From Alteromonas antoniana (GTDB lineage Bacteria > Pseudomonadota > Gammaproteobacteria > Enterobacterales > Alteromonadaceae): DNA of 64,000 nucleotides. The stretch is taken from NCBI RefSeq assembly GCF_019249295.1, contig NZ_JAESDH010000012.1:62001-126000 (forward strand), read 5' to 3'. Shown piece after piece: positions 18,863-27,555 of this stretch. Every line of letters starts with the position of its first letter. The first letter of the stretch is position 1. The translations under genes were made by a program, and so were the position numbers. The notes under the pieces are model-generated. The model did not search any database. It was given only the letters and a program-made list of their open reading frames with translations, and was not told where the DNA came from.

Positions 18863-19432
18863 GTGAGCGAACATTCAGCTGAGACCTTATCAGTCAATGC
18901 GCCGGATCCAGATGTAGACAGGTTAATATCCCTGTTCAACGCCACGTTTTTCGAAAAATGGAATACCCGGTTGGTTCGCGGCGAGGATGAGCCGGTTTAT
19001 CTGCCCGCAAATGACAGTGTGTCGTATCACCGTATCGTCTTTGCTCATGGCTTTTTTGCCAGCGCATTACACGAAATTTCCCACTGGTGCATTGCCGGTG
19101 AGGCCCGACGGCAGTTGGAAGACTATGGCTACTGGTATTGCCCAGATGGTCGCGATGAAAAGCAACAAGCCCGGTTCGAGCAGGTTGAGGTAAAACCTCA
19201 GGCTATTGAGTGGGCATTCACGCTGGCAAGCGGGCGACGTTTTCAGGTGAGTACAGATAACCTGAATGGCGCAGAGCCAGACCGGGAAGGTTTCACCCGC
19301 AACGTAGAAGCCCAGTTACAAACGTTTATGAATAACGGTTTTCCCAATCGTGCAGCGTTATTTATTGATGCGCTGCATAATGCGTTTGGCACCCGGCCTT
19401 TGTCCTTATTAAGAGAAGAGACTGCTGCATGA
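18863..19432 (+). CDS. epmC: Elongation factor P hydroxylase EpmC (YfcM)
   Basis: A 189-residue enzyme that hydroxylates the beta-lysylated lysine of EF-P, the last step of that modification. It shows the family's metal-site block HEISHWCIAGEARRQLEDYGYWYCPDGRDEKQQARFEQVEVKPQAIEW, including HExxH. GTG 18863 (VSEHSAETLS) after a GGGG-containing ribosome site is favoured; the ATG 35 codons upstream gives a leader unlike the family (E. coli EpmC is 182 residues). It overlaps the following kinase-like gene by 4 bases (ATGA). epmA/epmB and efp are not in the window. Confidence 0.92.
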   Translation: MSEHSAETLSVNAPDPDVDRLISLFNATFFEKWNTRLVRGEDEPVYLPANDSVSYHRIVFAHGFFASALHEISHWCIAGEARRQLEDYGYWYCPDGRDEKQQARFEQVEVKPQAIEWAFTLASGRRFQVSTDNLNGAEPDREGFTRNVEAQLQTFMNNGFPNRAALFIDALHNAFGTRPLSLLREETAA

Positions 19433-20559
19433 GCACACCCATTTTCAGGTTGGGCGTTATAGTAAACCCGTACGCCGGAATAGGCGGTGCGCTGGCACTC
19501 AAAGGCAGTGACGGTAAGGCGATCCGGGAAAAAGCCCTGGCGATGGGCGCGAAGCAACGAGCCAATGAGAAAATGGCCAGCGCCCTTAGCGTGATCACTG
19601 CGATGAACGCGCAACTGCAAATAAAAACCGCAGGCGGAGAAATGGGGCAAAGTGTTTGCGAAACATTAGGGCTTGCCTGCAGTGTGATTTATCAGCCCCC
19701 GGAAAAACAAACCGAACCTGAAGATACCATTTCTGCTGCCCGGGCCCTGGTCGATGATGGCATCGATTTGCTGCTGTTTGCCGGCGGTGACGGCACAGCC
19801 AGAAATATCTGTGACAGTGTTGGTAGCGACGTATCCGTATTAGGGGTTCCTGCAGGCTGCAAAATCCACTCAGGCGTGTATTCAGTCACGCCAACTGCCG
19901 CCGGAGAGGTGGTGGCCATGATGATACGGGGCGAGCTGGTATCGGAAATGGACGCCGAAGTGCGTGACATCGACGAAGAAGCATTTCGTGATGGCAAAGT
20001 CATTGCCCGCCATTTTGGTGAAATGCGCGTGCCCAACGAACTAACCTACGTTCAGGCAGTGAAAATGGGTGGCCGTGAGGATGAAGCGCTGGTGTTGGAT
20101 GACGTTGCCGCTTATGTCACGGAGCTAATGGAAGATGAGCCTGAGACCTTGTTTGTGATGGGCTCTGGCTCTACCGTCGGCTGTGTGATGGACGCTCTGG
20201 GCCTTGAAAACACGCTGCTGGGTGTTGATGTTGTAAAAAATGGAGAGCTTATCGCCAGCGATGTCACTGCCGACCAATTGCTGAGCCTGACAGCTGAAGG
20301 GCCGGTGAAAATTGTACTGACAATTATCGGCGGGCAGGGCCATATTCTGGGACGGGGTAATCAGCAACTCAGTGCAGAGCTCGTTCGTCGTGTGGGTAAG
20401 GAAAACCTTCTGATTGTGGCAACAAAGCAAAAGCTGCAATCGCTGGATGGTCGTCCATTGCGCATTGATTCAGGAGATACCGCGCTGGACAGCGCGTTGG
20501 CCGGTCCTACCACCGTTATCACAGGGTATCGGGATAAAGTGTTATATCCGGCGCAGTAG
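19429..20559 (+). CDS. ATP-NAD kinase family protein (COG3199 type)
   Basis: A 376-residue protein of the NAD/diacylglycerol-kinase superfamily. The diagnostic loop is LLFAGGDGTARNICD (about residues 116-130), preceded by GVIVNPYAGIGGALALKGSDG at the N-terminus and followed by GVPAGCKIHSGVYSVTP. Proteins of this group are annotated as ATP-NAD kinases but are distinct from the canonical NadK, and their substrate is not established. It is coupled to epmC by a 4-base overlap, and yfcL lies downstream after a hairpin, so in this genome it sits between two genes that are near neighbours in E. coli. Confidence 0.85.
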   Translation: MSTPIFRLGVIVNPYAGIGGALALKGSDGKAIREKALAMGAKQRANEKMASALSVITAMNAQLQIKTAGGEMGQSVCETLGLACSVIYQPPEKQTEPEDTISAARALVDDGIDLLLFAGGDGTARNICDSVGSDVSVLGVPAGCKIHSGVYSVTPTAAGEVVAMMIRGELVSEMDAEVRDIDEEAFRDGKVIARHFGEMRVPNELTYVQAVKMGGREDEALVLDDVAAYVTELMEDEPETLFVMGSGSTVGCVMDALGLENTLLGVDVVKNGELIASDVTADQLLSLTAEGPVKIVLTIIGGQGHILGRGNQQLSAELVRRVGKENLLIVATKQKLQSLDGRPLRIDSGDTALDSALAGPTTVITGYRDKVLYPAQ

Positions 20560-20633
20560 CATTATTAGCCACGTTGCCTGACTACTGGCACAGACGCCCC
20601 GCAGACATTCGGCTGCACCCTAAAATTAAACCC

Positions 20634-20663
20634 GCGGGGCACGCAAGCCCGTGCCCCGCTTTT
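20634..20663 (+). terminator. Hairpin with short T-run between the kinase-like gene and yfcL
   Basis: A perfect 10-bp stem GCGGGGCACG / CGTGCCCCGC with a six-base loop, followed by CTTTTC. It may terminate or attenuate transcription 26 bases before yfcL. Confidence 0.65.
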
Positions 20664-20688
20664 CAACATCATTAACAGGAGAATTGTT

Positions 20689-20994
20689 GTGCTTCCACCG
20701 GCTGCCGCGCCAGAGACATTTTTAAACACTATCAATCAAATCGAAGACGCGTTGGACAATGTGGTTGTTCACGGCAGCGATGATGAGCTGTTTACCGCCA
20801 GTTATTTGCAGGGGCATTTTGCCGTTATTGCACGTCAGCTTGAAATGGAGCCGGATGCAACCGTTGAGCGCCTTGATAATGACATGCGAGCCAGTCTGAA
20901 CCAGGCCTTCGCAAACAAGGAGTTGGAAGGTGATGATCAGGATGCGGTTGCAGGTTTGTGGGCTCGATTACTCAATCAAGCGAACGAGTCGTAA
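20689..20994 (+). CDS. yfcL: YfcL family protein
   Basis: A 101-residue acidic protein of the YfcL family (FLNTINQIEDALDNVVVHGSDDELFTASYLQGHFAVIARQLE ... ELEGDDQDAVAGLWARL). In E. coli yfcL lies next to epmC (yfcM), and the same pairing with an inserted kinase-like gene is seen here. The start is GTG 20689 with AGGAGA 8 bases upstream. No catalytic motif is visible and the function is unknown. Confidence 0.88.
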   Translation: MLPPAAAPETFLNTINQIEDALDNVVVHGSDDELFTASYLQGHFAVIARQLEMEPDATVERLDNDMRASLNQAFANKELEGDDQDAVAGLWARLLNQANES

Positions 20995-21022
20995 CTTCAG
21001 TGCGAGAAACCCGGTTGCGAAC

Positions 21023-21057
21023 AAGCGGCAATGGTCGGCGAGACCTTGCCGCTTTTT
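21023..21057 (+). terminator. Rho-independent terminator after yfcL
   Basis: AAGCGGCAA(T)GGTC pairs with GACCTTGCCGCTT across a five-base loop, one bulged T, followed by six T. Confidence 0.88.
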
Positions 21058-21458
21058 TGTGGCTGGTGGACAGCGGGAACCCTCTCGTACTCGTGTTTAA
21101 GACTGGCAGAGCAGGTAAAATACGATGGACGTAACATCAGGCATTACTAAAAGTAAACATGGCGACGACGGCAGTGCCGGAGTGAATTCTGCCACAACGG
21201 TAGCTTGCCGATGACGCTGAAAGCCGCGCAACGTCTGATATGAAAGCAAACGGCCTCACTTATCGAGGGCACGGCGCAGAAGTTCGCCGCAGTGAGATAA
21301 CTTCAAAACATGTCGTAGCCCTTGTCTGTCTGCTCGGGGCTAATCACCAGAGCAGGTGATGTTTCTCGTCAATATTGGCGGTGGTGGTACATATCTTGCG
21401 AAATCTCCTCCAAACGTCCGGCGACGGCCGGAAGCGACGTTATCTCAGGGTACCTGTT
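21058..21458. other. 400-bp gap upstream of the FlgO-like cluster
   Basis: No supported gene. It should hold the promoter for the three lipoprotein genes. I looked for sigma-28 (TAAA-N15-GCCGATAA) and sigma-54 (GG-N10-GC) elements because of the flagellar link; GCCGATGA near 21209 lacks a matching -35 and no sigma-54 element is convincing. Confidence 0.4.
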
Positions 21459-22091
21459 ATGAAAAAACGAAAAAATCAATTTACGCGTTCAGGCGGTCTT
21501 ATTGGCGGGCTTGTGTCTTTATTGCTGCTTACCGGCTGCGCCAGTGAGCCGGTGATGCAGGAGGTGGCTCAGGCTGATGCATTGCCCGTACCACCGTTGG
21601 GCAATGTGGAATATCACACCTATGTTCTGGCCAATGAACTGTTTGCAAACCTGCGGCCAGCCCGGCAGGCGCGCTATGCTGTTACCGGTTTTGTGCCGGC
21701 TGATTCGATGCGGTTTAACCGCCATCACCAGCACCCGCTTATGATGTTGGGCCATCAGCTTGAACAGGGAATGATTACTGAAGCGACAAAACGCGGTTAT
21801 ACCACTCAAGAGTTTAAATTATCGAACGATATAATAATGAGTGAAGACAGTGACCGCGTATTGTCCCGGGATATCGAGCAGCTATCTGACATCGAACGCG
21901 TGGATTATTACATTACCGGTACGCTGGTTATGCAGCAGGCTGGTGCAGTGGTGAATGCCAGAGTCATTAACGCCAGAAATAAAGATATAGTCGCCGCAGC
22001 AACGCGGTTCTTTCCGGCCGAACTGTTTTGGGAAGAAGAAAAAGTTACAGATCGGCACGGTCGCCTATACAGAACCGCAGATAAGGGGTAA
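21459..22091 (+). CDS. FlgO-domain lipoprotein 1
   Basis: A 210-residue lipoprotein. ATG 21459 (MKKRKNQFTRSGG) starts a signal with lipobox LLLTGC (Cys about 27). The body has the FlgO pattern: YVLANELFANL, a long middle segment, DYYITGTLVMQQAGAVVNARVINARNKDIVAAATRFFP. It is the most divergent of three consecutive FlgO-domain lipoproteins; the 'QETNLLGQQ' block of the other two is replaced by HPLMMLGHQLEQGM. FlgO is an outer-membrane protein needed for flagellar stability in Vibrio. The next gene begins 6 bases after its stop, so the three are co-transcribed. Confidence 0.8.
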   Translation: MKKRKNQFTRSGGLIGGLVSLLLLTGCASEPVMQEVAQADALPVPPLGNVEYHTYVLANELFANLRPARQARYAVTGFVPADSMRFNRHHQHPLMMLGHQLEQGMITEATKRGYTTQEFKLSNDIIMSEDSDRVLSRDIEQLSDIERVDYYITGTLVMQQAGAVVNARVINARNKDIVAAATRFFPAELFWEEEKVTDRHGRLYRTADKG

Positions 22092-22097
22092 CGGGGA

Positions 22098-22835
22098 ATG
22101 AAATTACAGAAAATACAGGTAAGTCTGGTATCAGTAGCGATGCTGTGTTTATCAGGTTGCGCCATGAATAGCGAGCAACAAACTACCGCGAAGAAGCCGG
22201 TAAAACCCGCTATGAATGTTGTGGATGTCACTGCAGTTGATCGTGCCCCGGTAAAAGCAGAGCAGGATGACGTAGACAGTTTTGGTGCCATCGGCCAGCC
22301 TCCACTTTATTCCAGTGTGCAGGGCGCTTATAAAGGCCGGCCCCTTACGAAACACATTGGCGATTATGTGAAAAACATGACTCAGGATCTTATTGCAAAC
22401 ATGGAGTTTGTATCCGAAAAGACCCCGGTAGGCGTGACAAATTTCGCACTACTAGATTCTGACTTGCAGGAGACAAACCTGCTTGGGCAGCAAATGGCCG
22501 AGTCTTTTGTTCACGAGTTACATAAATTTCGTATTCCGGTTATCGATTTTAAAGCCACTGACTATATCCGCATCACCACTGATGGCGACTTCGTACTGAC
22601 GCGAGACTATCTTGAACTGGATGAAGCAATGCCGATTGACTATGTGCTTACCGGCACAATGACCAAACACCAGGGCGGGGTATTGGTAAATGCCCGCATC
22701 CTCGGAATGGAGTCTCGTGCGGTGGTGGCCACAGCACAAATGCTGGTACCGTTTTATGTCGTGGATGCGCTGATCCCCAGCGATGGTAATCATCGTGAAG
22801 GAATGCGTGATGGCGTTAAGCTAAGCCGGGGGTAA
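22098..22835 (+). CDS. FlgO family outer-membrane lipoprotein 2 (closest to Vibrio FlgO)
   Basis: A 245-residue lipoprotein with lipobox CLSGC (Cys about 21). The segment LLDSDLQETNLLGQQMAESFVHELHKFRIPVIDFKATDYIRITTDGDFVLTRDYLELDEAMPIDYVLTGTM matches Vibrio FlgO almost motif for motif, followed by GGVLVNARILGMESRAVVATAQMLVPFYVV. In Vibrio FlgO works with FlgP and FlgT around the flagellar basal body and outer membrane; whether that role holds here is inference because no flagellar genes are in the window. It is in an operon with a FlgO paralogue on each side (6 and 4 base gaps). Confidence 0.85.
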   Translation: MKLQKIQVSLVSVAMLCLSGCAMNSEQQTTAKKPVKPAMNVVDVTAVDRAPVKAEQDDVDSFGAIGQPPLYSSVQGAYKGRPLTKHIGDYVKNMTQDLIANMEFVSEKTPVGVTNFALLDSDLQETNLLGQQMAESFVHELHKFRIPVIDFKATDYIRITTDGDFVLTRDYLELDEAMPIDYVLTGTMTKHQGGVLVNARILGMESRAVVATAQMLVPFYVVDALIPSDGNHREGMRDGVKLSRG

Positions 22836-22839
22836 GGCC

Positions 22840-23562
22840 ATGATGTTTCGTGCATTACTCGTCCTTCTGGCAACTTTTGCTTTAAATGGCTGCAGCGCAT
22901 CGCAACAGGGCTGGGCGGGCTGGTTTGAAGAAAACGATGCCGCGGTACCGGGACAACAGGTGCAGGTTCCACCCTCATCAGGCCTGGAATATCGCCCCGA
23001 CTCCAGAGACATTGAAACCGTTCAGGCGGAAAGGCAGGCATCGACACCGCCGTCTTCGGATCGCGGCTATCGTGACCCAATCCGCTCCGGATTCTCCCCC
23101 GCGCAGACACACAAGCGCCTGAATGATTACGCCTCACAGCTTGCGATGTCGCTGATGGACAACGCAACCCGGTTGACACATCAGGATTTGGTCGGCGTTG
23201 CCAGCTTTGTGCGTCTAAACCGCAGTCTGCAGGAGACGACGGTTCTGGGCAATCAGTTATCTGAATACCTAATCGCTGAATTACAAACCTTTGGACTGTC
23301 TGTCATCGACTTTAAGCTGGCAAACGGACTCAACGTTACCCCTTATGGCGATCTCGCGCTAAGTCGTGATGGCGTAGACTTGGCCAAGCAGGTGGCAATG
23401 GATCACATCGTCACCGGTACCCTGATTGAAGACGCCCGTGGTGTCAGAGTCAACGCCAGGATCATCGCTGTGGACAACCGCCAAATCGTGGCCAGTGCAA
23501 CACTTTACATACCCGCCTTCATGGTGACCAGCCTTAACCAGCAGGCCGCTCCAGCGCCCTGA
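22840..23562 (+). CDS. FlgO-domain lipoprotein 3
   Basis: A 240-residue lipoprotein, lipobox ALNGC (Cys about 18), followed by a Pro/Gln/Ser-rich linker (VPPSSGLEYRPDSRDIETVQAERQ) that should span away from the membrane. The FlgO domain then reads RLNDYASQLAMSLMDN...VRLNRSLQETTVLGNQLSEYLIAELQTFGLSVIDFKLANGLNVTPYGDLALSRDGVDLAKQVAMDHIVTGTL...VRVNARIIAVDNRQIVASATLYIP. It is closely related to the gene before it, 4 bases away, and probably arose by tandem duplication. mnmC is convergent downstream. Confidence 0.84.
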   Translation: MMFRALLVLLATFALNGCSASQQGWAGWFEENDAAVPGQQVQVPPSSGLEYRPDSRDIETVQAERQASTPPSSDRGYRDPIRSGFSPAQTHKRLNDYASQLAMSLMDNATRLTHQDLVGVASFVRLNRSLQETTVLGNQLSEYLIAELQTFGLSVIDFKLANGLNVTPYGDLALSRDGVDLAKQVAMDHIVTGTLIEDARGVRVNARIIAVDNRQIVASATLYIPAFMVTSLNQQAAPAP

Positions 23563-23656
23563 GCAGGTAATGGCTTTCCGCCTTTCAGCAATAGTGTGCG
23601 CCGCCAGAGCGGCCACCGTTGCCCGCTGAACTATCCCACACTCCAACGTTAATTCA

Positions 23657-25693
23657 TTATGACGATGAGGCCGTTGGCGGGGTATGCACACCAGTCGGAC
23701 CTCTAAGACTGTCCCTGATAATAAAGCGATTCGGGTTTAGCGCATTAAGCAACGGCTCTGGCATGGGCAATGGCTCATGACACAACTGACTGATCAGTAA
23801 TTCCCCAAGCAAAGGGGCTGTTGTCAGCCCGCGAGAGCCCAGTGCTGTGAGACAGCTGATGCGATCTGGCGGTGCGGTGTCGGCCTGCGCTATCGGACGC
23901 CCTTGTGACAAGTGCCCGTATTGCTCCCGCTGTGCTGTCAATGTACCTATGCAGCCAGCCAGCGGTTGATGGTCGGCCACTCCGAGTCTTATCGCCGCTC
24001 TGGCGGTGCCATCATGGCTGAGTGACTGTACCCAGTCTGCCTGCGCCAGCGCTTTTTGGTGAGTGTGCAAATTGATTTCAGATTCTTCTGTACGCACGTC
24101 TGTGCAGGTATCGCTTTTCACATAGGTCGAGCCAAGGGCATGACGTGAGTTCAGTTCAGGTGTCATGTAGCCTTTGTGACAAAGCACCTGTTTGAGATTG
24201 TTCAGCGGTGACTGTGTTGCAATAGCTTCTACCTGTCCGCGTACCGGACGAAGTGCAAGTTCACTGAACAATACAGAGTCACAGGCTTCGTGACCGATTG
24301 CCATAATGAGATGATCCGCAGTGAAGTGCGCACCGTTTTCGCACGTCACTTCTACACGGTTTTCTTTTACCGCAGTTGCCGTGACACGATGTCCGCTAAG
24401 CACCTTGCCTCGTGACCGGGTTGCCATATCTAACATGGCCTTCACGATATCCGGCGGGCTCAGCCAGCCACCGGCAGGAATGGATAACGACCCGCAGTGC
24501 AGGGGAACGCCCGCCGCGTTATCGGTTTCTGCGGCAGTAAGCCCGCTAATCAGTTGTGATGGCCAGGCACCATTTTCCAGCAGTTTCGCCTGTCGCTTTT
24601 CGGTCTCTTCGTTAAAGGCCAGTTGAAGTACACCACAAAAATCATGGGCAATGTCCGGCCAGTGTCTGACCAACCAGCGATAAATCTGACTGGCATATAA
24701 AAATGTGTGCGCCTGGATCTGACTGGCATGACTGGGCTGTGCATGCAGTTGAGGATAGAACCCTCCCTGAGGGTTGCCTGAGGCCCCGGTCGCTTCGCTG
24801 CTGTCTGCTATCAGGATGGTGGTCGTTATCCCGCGCCGACCCAGCGCCAGCGCGCAGGCTGCCGCAGCCAGTCCGCCACCCACGACAACGACATGTGAAT
24901 CTTTACAAAGTCTGGGCGCATGGTAGCGATAATGTGGGGGCGATAATAAAGGGTGGTCGTGATCTCGCGGATAACGTCCTGCAATCATGTCCCGTTTGCG
25001 GCCAAAGCCTTTGCGCTTCTCTACCTCAAACCCGGCGGCTGCCAGTCCGCGTTTAACGATACCTGCAGCTGTGAAAGTGCCAAACGTTCCCTGTGCTGTT
25101 GTCAGCCGCGCCATTTGAGAAAACAAGGCGTCGGTCCACATATCGGGGTTTTTACTTGGCGCAAAGCCGTCAAGGAACCAGGCGTCAACCAGCCCACTTT
25201 TCGGTGCATGCCACTGCGGCAGGAGCGTGTGCACATCGCCCATCCAGAGGTCCAGCGTTACTTTACAATCATCAAAGTGCAGACGGTGGCATCCCTGCAT
25301 TGGAATCGGGTACGCATCAGAAAGGGCGCTGGCCTCTGTCTCAAGATCGGTAAAGCAGGACAACGCCTGGCGCATATCAGCTTGTGTGAGCGGGTATTTT
25401 TCGGTGCTTAAAAAATGCAGATGGGTCAGGGTATGCGTAGGATTGGCCTGTCGGAACTCACGAAACGCCTGCATTGCGACCAGAAAATTCAGGCCGGTGC
25501 CAAAGCCGGTTTCGGCAATAACAAAGGTATCGCGGGTGTGAGAGTGCCAGCGAGCAGGAAGATCATTTCCGGCCAAAAAGACATGGCGGGTCTCATCCAC
25601 GCCGCTATCGTTAGAAAAGTAAACGTCATCAAAATTATCGGCAACGGGCGTGCCGTTGTCGTTGAAATGTACGCTCGCTGTCTGAGTTTTCAC
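23657..25693 (-). CDS. mnmC: Bifunctional tRNA U34 mnm5s2U-forming enzyme MnmC
   Basis: A 678-residue enzyme making 5-methylaminomethyl-2-thiouridine at the tRNA wobble base. The N-terminal methyltransferase (MnmD part) has DDVYFSNDSGVDETRHVFL and SAM-binding AETGFGTGLNFL; the C-terminal FAD oxidoreductase (MnmC1 part) begins with VVVGGGLAAAACALALGRRG near residue 260. GTG 25693 (VKTQTASVHFNDNGTPV) aligns with the E. coli start and has AGGA 9 bases upstream; an ATG at 25747 adds 18 residues not typical of the family. E. coli MnmC is 668 residues. It is transcribed away from fabB. Confidence 0.94.
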   Translation of the reverse strand: MKTQTASVHFNDNGTPVADNFDDVYFSNDSGVDETRHVFLAGNDLPARWHSHTRDTFVIAETGFGTGLNFLVAMQAFREFRQANPTHTLTHLHFLSTEKYPLTQADMRQALSCFTDLETEASALSDAYPIPMQGCHRLHFDDCKVTLDLWMGDVHTLLPQWHAPKSGLVDAWFLDGFAPSKNPDMWTDALFSQMARLTTAQGTFGTFTAAGIVKRGLAAAGFEVEKRKGFGRKRDMIAGRYPRDHDHPLLSPPHYRYHAPRLCKDSHVVVVGGGLAAAACALALGRRGITTTILIADSSEATGASGNPQGGFYPQLHAQPSHASQIQAHTFLYASQIYRWLVRHWPDIAHDFCGVLQLAFNEETEKRQAKLLENGAWPSQLISGLTAAETDNAAGVPLHCGSLSIPAGGWLSPPDIVKAMLDMATRSRGKVLSGHRVTATAVKENRVEVTCENGAHFTADHLIMAIGHEACDSVLFSELALRPVRGQVEAIATQSPLNNLKQVLCHKGYMTPELNSRHALGSTYVKSDTCTDVRTEESEINLHTHQKALAQADWVQSLSHDGTARAAIRLGVADHQPLAGCIGTLTAQREQYGHLSQGRPIAQADTAPPDRISCLTALGSRGLTTAPLLGELLISQLCHEPLPMPEPLLNALNPNRFIIRDSLRGPTGVHTPPTASSS

Positions 25694-25744
25694 TGCACGT
25701 TGTTCCTGGTTAATCTGTTTTAGGAAAATGTCGATGTAATACGT

Positions 25745-25772
25745 CATGGCAGATTCACAAATCTATGCCATG
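25745..25772 (-). repeat. Leader hairpin upstream of mnmC
   Basis: CATGGCA-GATT-CACA-AATC-TATGCCATG forms a stem with a two-base bulge just before the mnmC start. It might affect translation or be incidental. Confidence 0.3.
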
Positions 25773-26132
25773 CTTAGGCCCTTAGGCTTGCCTGCAAACG
25801 CAGAATATCTGCCAGTGTAGCTTAAACGTCACTCTGTCCACAGAAAAACGGTGGCGCAGCCTGATGTTGGTATCGCGCCAATGGCAGGCAAAGCCTGACA
25901 ACCCAATATGATATCCGCATTTGCAGTCGATATAAGGGTTCTCTATGGATTGGCGTGATATTACACAATGTAGGGTCAACAGATCCTAGGGCGGGGCATA
26001 TTACCTGCGATATGTTACTGTGACCAGAGTCAGCTATCTGATTGGTACCGGCCTTGGCCGTGTCATCGTTAACCGCTTTGGTCACAGATAGCAGACGAGT
26101 GGGGCTGGTAAGCAGGTGTCTGGAAAAAGCGT

Positions 26133-26149
26133 AAAAGAGCAGACCACTT
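26133..26149 (-). promoter_or_regulatory. Candidate FadR box upstream of fabB
   Basis: Read on the minus strand, AAGTGGTCTGCTCTTTT matches about 13 of 17 positions of the enterobacterial FadR consensus AACTGGTCNGACCTGTT. It is 50-66 bp before the fabB ATG. In E. coli FadR activates fabB from a site near -40, so the location is sensible. The remainder of the 500-bp mnmC-fabB gap shows no gene. Confidence 0.45.
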
Positions 26150-26198
26150 TTGTATTTAAAATGGTTACCATAGGCCGCAATAACGCAAAGGGTAAATT

Positions 26199-27413
26199 AT
26201 GAGAAGAGCAGTTATCACTGGTCTGGGCATTGTGTCCAGCATTGGTGTCACAAAAGAGGACGTTTTAGCGTCACTGAGAGCCGGTAAATCAGGTATTTCT
26301 TTTTCTGAACAATTTGCTGAAATGGGCCTGCGAAGCCAGGTCTGGGGCAATATCGATATCGACCTGAAAGAGCACATTGACCGCAAAGCCATGCGCTTTA
26401 TGGGCGATGCGGCAGGGTATGCCTATGTAGCAATGCAACAAGCGATTGCGGATTCGGGGCTTGAAGAGAGTGATATCTCAAACGAGCGTACCGGTATTAT
26501 CGCCGGTTCTGGCGGCGCCTCGTCGGAAAACCAGGTGCTGTCTGCGGACATCCTGCGTGAGAAAGGCGTGAAGCGTGTTGGCCCTTACATGGTGCCGCGC
26601 TGCATGGCATCAACGGTTTCAGCTTGTCTGGCAACGCCGTTTAAAATTAAAGGCGTGAACTACTCCATTGCTTCAGCCTGTGCCACCAGTGCACACTGTA
26701 TCGGTAATGCACTTGAGCTTATCCAGCTTGGCAAGCAGGACGTGGTATTCGCCGGCGGTGGCGAAGAGCTACACTGGTCGTTGTCCAGCCAGTTTGATGC
26801 CATGGGCGCATTGTCCTCCAAATACAATGACAACCCAACGGCGGCATCCCGAACTTACGATGCTGCTCGCGATGGTTTCGTCAGCTCTGGCGGTGGCGGT
26901 ATGGTTGTGGTTGAAGAGCTTGAACATGCACTTGCCAGAGGCGCGACCATTTATGGTGAGGTAGTTGGCTATGGTGCGACCTCTGACGGCTTTGATATGG
27001 TGGCACCGTCGGGCGAAGGCGCAATCCGCTGTATGAAAATGGCAATGCAAAATATTGACGGCCCTATCGACTATCTCAATACGCACGGTACTTCTACCCC
27101 GGTTGGCGATGTGAAAGAGTTAGGTGCTATCCGTGAAGTCTTTGGTAACAGCGGTGTGCCTATCAGCGCAACCAAATCGCTGACCGGTCACGCGCTGGGC
27201 GCAGCCGGCGTTAACGAAGCCATTTACAGCCTGTTAATGATGCAGAATAACTTCATTGCCCCTTCTATCAATGTTGAAACATTAGATGAGCAGGCAGAAG
27301 GTCTGGATATTGTTACCGAAACCCGTGAAGCGACGCTAAATACCATCATGTCGAATAGCTTCGGCTTTGGTGGCACGAATGCCACGTTGGTGATGCAGCG
27401 CTACAATCGCTAA
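26199..27413 (+). CDS. fabB: 3-oxoacyl-[ACP] synthase I (beta-ketoacyl-ACP synthase I)
   Basis: A 404-residue condensing enzyme of fatty acid elongation, needed for unsaturated fatty acids. The Cys-His-His triad is present: [12 protein letters not shown] (Cys161), [11 protein letters not shown] (first His) and [12 protein letters not shown] (second His). [16 protein letters not shown] and the closing [14 protein letters not shown] are family hallmarks. E. coli FabB is 406 residues. No fabA is adjacent. It stands alone with its own terminator and a candidate FadR site upstream, consistent with positive control by the FadR encoded at the left edge. Confidence 0.97.
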   Translation: MRRAVITGLGIVSSIGVTKEDVLASLRAGKSGISFSEQFAEMGLRSQVWGNIDIDLKEHIDRKAMRFMGDAAGYAYVAMQQAIADSGLEESDISNERTGIIAGSGGASSENQVLSADILREKGVKRVGPYMVPRCMASTVSACLATPFKIKGVNYSIASACATSAHCIGNALELIQLGKQDVVFAGGGEELHWSLSSQFDAMGALSSKYNDNPTAASRTYDAARDGFVSSGGGGMVVVEELEHALARGATIYGEVVGYGATSDGFDMVAPSGEGAIRCMKMAMQNIDGPIDYLNTHGTSTPVGDVKELGAIREVFGNSGVPISATKSLTGHALGAAGVNEAIYSLLMMQNNFIAPSINVETLDEQAEGLDIVTETREATLNTIMSNSFGFGGTNATLVMQRYNR

Positions 27414-27445
27414 CAGACATAGACTGCAGCGACGTTAATAAAGAC

Positions 27446-27476
27446 AGCCCCAGGACGACATCCCGGGGCTTTTTTG
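27446..27476 (+). terminator. Rho-independent terminator after fabB
   Basis: AGCCCC-A-GGA / TCC-C-GGGGCT stem followed by six T. Confidence 0.9.
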
Positions 27477-27555
27477 TATGTATTAATCGGTGGTGTAGTG
27501 TGGTCAGCTCAAAGAACGGGAAACGCCGCTAATCACTAAGCCTCACGGATTATCA

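Noticed and set aside
18694..18945. 84-codon N-terminal extension of the FFLEELY-like protein
   Set aside because: It would overlap epmC on the other strand and looks like random translation; a good GGAGG-GTG start exists at 18693.
21058..21458. Flagellar-type (sigma-28 or sigma-54) promoter before the FlgO-like genes
   Set aside because: GCCGATGA is present but without a TAAA element at the right distance; no GG-N10-GC sigma-54 element was convincing.
24703..25723. Several plus-strand frames of 85-150 codons opposite mnmC
   Set aside because: All are antisense shadows of mnmC without ribosome sites or domains.
25773..26132. Small frames in the mnmC-fabB gap
   Set aside because: No ribosome site, composition not protein-like; treated as non-coding.
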